DNA from: Telluribacter roseus | GTDB lineage: Bacteria; Bacteroidota; Bacteroidia; Cytophagales; Spirosomataceae | Direction: 5' to 3' | DNA length: 64,000 nt | NCBI RefSeq assembly: GCF_017355915.2 | Contig: NZ_JAFEUV020000004.1 | Coordinates: 310,001-374,000, forward strand | Shown here: positions 61,519-64,000 of the stretch, piece after piece | Position numbering within the stretch: the first letter of the stretch is position 1 | Layout of the letters: each line of letters opens with the position of its first letter | The notes under the pieces: generated by a model | What the model was told of the DNA's origin: nothing | Database searches by the model: none | Seen by the model: only the letters and a program-made list of their open reading frames with translations | Program-made: the position numbers and the translations under genes

Positions 61519-63666
61519 ATGTTTCGATATATCTTATATGTACTAAGTCCGGCGGTAGTTGTCCTAACACTGATAGGTACTTCTTCCGGGCCTCCCGAAA
61601 AGGGTTCGCTAGCGGACATTGATAAATTAGACCAAGACTGGGCCGAGTACAACGGCGGTCCCGACCGGAACCACTATTCTCCGCTTACTCAGATTGATAC
61701 TGGTAATGTGTCCCAGCTAAAAGTAGCCTGGGAGTACGCATCGGGCGGAGCGGATACTGTTCGGAATACTACCCAGCTGCAGTGCAACCCCATTGTCATC
61801 AACGGAGTACTCTACGGGGTGTCGGCCGGTTCGCAGGCCTTTGCGCTGGAAGCAGCCACGGGACGAGAACTCTGGAAGACTAACCTCACCGACGATACCT
61901 TCAGCATGACCAGCCGGGGCGTCACCCACTGGACCGACGGCAAAGCTAGTCGCATTTTCTTCGGGTATGGCTCTTACCTGTACGCTCTGGATGCCCGCAC
62001 CGGTAAGCCCATTGCCACCTTTGGGAATGGAGGAAAGATCAACCTCAGGGATGGCCTTGAACGTCCCGGTGCTGATGACTATGTCATATCCAATACCCCA
62101 GGAGTAATCTATAAAGACCTGATCATTATGGGCACCCGCGTCAACGAAAGCGCCGCCGCCCTTCCGGGTGATATCCGCGCCTACAACGTCCGGACTGGTA
62201 GAGTCGTGTGGGCGTTCCGGACCGTACCTCGACCCGGCGAGTACGGCTACGATACCTGGCCCAAAGACGGCTATAAGAATGTAGGCGCCGCCAACAACTG
62301 GATGGGCATGGCCATAGACCGAAAGCGGGGGATTGTATACGCACCTACGGGTTCGGCGGCGTTTGACTTCTACGGAGGCAACCGGCCCGGCTCCAATCTT
62401 TTTGCTAACTGCCTGCTGGCGCTGGATGCGGGTACCGGCAAGCGGTTGTGGCACTTCCAGACGGTACACCACGATATCTGGGACCGCGACATACCGGCTC
62501 CACCGAATCTCTTTACGGTAGTTCACGGTGGTAAAAAGATTGACGCCGTATCGGTACTGAGTAAGCAGGGATTCTTGTTTGTATTTGACCGGGTGACGGG
62601 GAAGCCGCTGTTCCCCATCGAAGAGCGGGCGTTTCCGGCATCGGATATACCCGGGGAACAGGCCTGGCCTACGCAGCCTATCCCGTTAAAGCCTGCGCCC
62701 TTTACGCGACAGAGCTTTACCGAAAAGGATCTAAGTCCTTATATAACAGGTAATGAGCGGGAGGAAATAGTGGCCGAGATCCGGAAGGCCAAAACCGGGC
62801 AACCCTTTATACCTCTGGGCTGGGAGCGTACCATCTTTTTCCCCGGTACCGACGGTGGTCCCCAGTGGGGAGGGGCCGCGGTGGATGAAAACAGTATCCT
62901 GTACGTGCCGGCGAAGGAGAATCCGGTGTACTCGGCCATCAAAGACGCTCCAAAACAGCAGGGTACTACGGCCTCGGTGACGGGCAAAAAACTGTATGAA
63001 GCCAACTGCGGTGCCTGCCACGGAGCTACCCGCGAGGGGAGCCATGATGGTACATACCCCTCTCTACTGAACTTATCAGTACGTAGCAACGAACCGGCGG
63101 TGCATCAGCTATTGGCAAAAGGGAGAGGCATGATGCCAGCCTTTACGCAGCTGAAGGAAGCGGAGCGGAAAGCGATTGTTGATTTCCTGTTTGGTAAAGA
63201 ATCAGCCGTAGCCACCGAAGACAGGCCTGCCCGTACTACGGTACCCTATTCACACACGGGCTACAATCGCTGGTACGACTCCAAAGGGTATCCCATAAGC
63301 CAGCCGCCCTGGGGTACCCTCACGGCCATCAACATGCATACCGGCGACCACCTTTGGCAGGTACCTCTGGGTGAGTACCCCGAGCTTACGGCGCAGGGAG
63401 TACCACCTACGGGTACTGACAACTACGGCGGGGCGGTAGTCACCAGGGGCGGACTCCTGTTTATTGCCGCCTCCCGCGATGAGCAGATCCGTGCCATTGA
63501 TCGCCGCACCGGCAAGACCCTTTGGCAGGCACCGCTACCCGCGGCGGGTTATGCTACCCCAAGTACTTACTCCGTCAACGGTAAGCAGTACGTGGTAATA
63601 GCCTGCGGCGGAGGGAAACTGAAAACCAGGTCCGGCGATAAATACGTGGCCTTTGCACTACCTTAA
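61519..63666 (+). CDS. Quinoprotein (PQQ) dehydrogenase with inserted cytochrome c domain
   Basis: A 715-residue exported dehydrogenase with an N-terminal hydrophobic segment (RYILYVLSPAVVVLTLIG). Blades of an eight-bladed beta-propeller are visible ('DWAEYNGGPDRNHYSPLTQID', 'GRELWKTNLTDD', 'WDRDIPAPPNLF'). A cytochrome c domain with heme motif 'CGACH' (about residue 495) and a Met ligand near 'GMMPAF' is inserted between propeller parts, as in membrane glucose/glycerol dehydrogenases of Bacteroidota. It oxidises a sugar or polyol in the periplasm and passes electrons to the respiratory chain; it needs PQQ. Confidence 0.9.
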   Translation: MFRYILYVLSPAVVVLTLIGTSSGPPEKGSLADIDKLDQDWAEYNGGPDRNHYSPLTQIDTGNVSQLKVAWEYASGGADTVRNTTQLQCNPIVINGVLYGVSAGSQAFALEAATGRELWKTNLTDDTFSMTSRGVTHWTDGKASRIFFGYGSYLYALDARTGKPIATFGNGGKINLRDGLERPGADDYVISNTPGVIYKDLIIMGTRVNESAAALPGDIRAYNVRTGRVVWAFRTVPRPGEYGYDTWPKDGYKNVGAANNWMGMAIDRKRGIVYAPTGSAAFDFYGGNRPGSNLFANCLLALDAGTGKRLWHFQTVHHDIWDRDIPAPPNLFTVVHGGKKIDAVSVLSKQGFLFVFDRVTGKPLFPIEERAFPASDIPGEQAWPTQPIPLKPAPFTRQSFTEKDLSPYITGNEREEIVAEIRKAKTGQPFIPLGWERTIFFPGTDGGPQWGGAAVDENSILYVPAKENPVYSAIKDAPKQQGTTASVTGKKLYEANCGACHGATREGSHDGTYPSLLNLSVRSNEPAVHQLLAKGRGMMPAFTQLKEAERKAIVDFLFGKESAVATEDRPARTTVPYSHTGYNRWYDSKGYPISQPPWGTLTAINMHTGDHLWQVPLGEYPELTAQGVPPTGTDNYGGAVVTRGGLLFIAASRDEQIRAIDRRTGKTLWQAPLPAAGYATPSTYSVNGKQYVVIACGGGKLKTRSGDKYVAFALP

Positions 63667-63684
63667 TTTTACAACTGACCGTCT

Positions 63685-64000
63685 ATGCAATTTGACCGGA
63701 GAAAATTTCTGAAAGCAGTACCTTTAGGAGCAGTGGCTCTGTCAGCCGCACAGGGTAAGTCCGCAGAAGTACCCTTGACTTACAGTGCCAACCGCTCTGC
63801 CCACATCAAACTCAGCTGTAACCTGTACTCATTCAATGATCCCCTCAGAAAGGGAGAGATGACGCTGGCCGAGGTACTCCGTTTCTGCTCGGATTTGGGC
63901 TTTGATGCGGTAGATCCTACCGGGTACTACTTTCCCGGCTATCCTGAAGTACCTCAGGATGAGTACGTGTACGAAATCAAGAAGCAGGCTTTCCTGCTGG
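63685..64000 (+). CDS. Sugar phosphate isomerase/epimerase (TIM barrel), 5' part
   Basis: The first 105 codons are visible; the gene is cut by the window end. A twin-arginine-type start 'DRRKFLKAVPLGAVALSAAQG' indicates Tat export. The part 'NLYSFNDPLRKGEMTLAEVLRFCSDLGFDAVDPTGYYF' is typical of AP-endonuclease-2/xylose-isomerase-like TIM-barrel proteins. It lies 18 bases after the quinoprotein dehydrogenase gene, so the two are one operon. Likely substrate is a keto-sugar or related molecule. Confidence 0.85.
   Translation, partial: MQFDRRKFLKAVPLGAVALSAAQGKSAEVPLTYSANRSAHIKLSCNLYSFNDPLRKGEMTLAEVLRFCSDLGFDAVDPTGYYFPGYPEVPQDEYVYEIKKQAFLL

Overview
The window looks like a chromosomal segment of a Bacteroidota bacterium of the order Cytophagales, most plausibly the Spirosoma/Dyadobacter group; I do not name a genus. 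Supporting signs are near-balanced base composition, promoters of the Bacteroidota type (-7 box TAnnTTTG), G-poor leaders in place of Shine-Dalgarno sites, a sigma-54 regulator with a GAFTDA loop, SprB- and DUF11-type secreted proteins, and several DUF1080 (3-keto-disaccharide hydrolase) genes. There is no integrase, transposase, CRISPR array or rRNA operon.

Layout. 1-7942: an efflux/lipoprotein-export operon (adaptor end, TolC, MacB/LolD-type ATPase, two FtsX-type permeases), followed by an NtrC-type regulator and its histidine kinase. 8052-22699: mostly minus-strand housekeeping genes (erythromycin esterase-like protein, acyltransferase, site-2 protease, HAD phosphatase, accA, beta-CASP nuclease, a plus-strand PBP4, hslV, DinB, WYL regulator, pyruvate dehydrogenase E2, lepA). 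22868-26755: DUF819 transporter, a 160-nt tRNA-like RNA, an Lrp regulator, a PadR regulator with a small odd membrane protein, and an exonuclease. 26810-41230: about 14 kb of large secreted repeat proteins, one about 2,630 residues long. 41231-45300: a gene-poor stretch with a desaturase, tRNA-Ala, two lipoprotein genes under 60 codons and a clear sigma-54 promoter. 45372-57485: an AraC regulator divergent from a DUF1080 protein, a hybrid-like kinase/regulator pair, peroxiredoxin, GH25 lysozyme, RluF-type pseudouridine synthase, sulfatase, glycosyltransferase and pgi. 57742-64000: VanZ protein, Bcr/CflA efflux pump, VOC protein, DUF427 protein, then a sugar-oxidation group (DUF1080 hydrolase, quinoprotein dehydrogenase with cytochrome c, and a TIM-barrel isomerase cut by the window end).

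How genes may work together. The first seven genes form one export machine with its own two-component system. The adhesin block shares N-terminal cohesin-like and C-terminal dockerin-like modules among its members, which suggests one surface layer or adhesive assembly. The last three genes fit a 3-keto-sugar route. The signals I find most worth checking are the tRNA-like RNA at 24344-24503 with its own promoter box and terminator, the sigma-54 promoter with an upstream inverted repeat driving a 47-residue lipoprotein at 44561, the PadR-linked half-TonB protein, the REP/BIME-like hairpin pair at 2551-2627 and the modular adhesin block.
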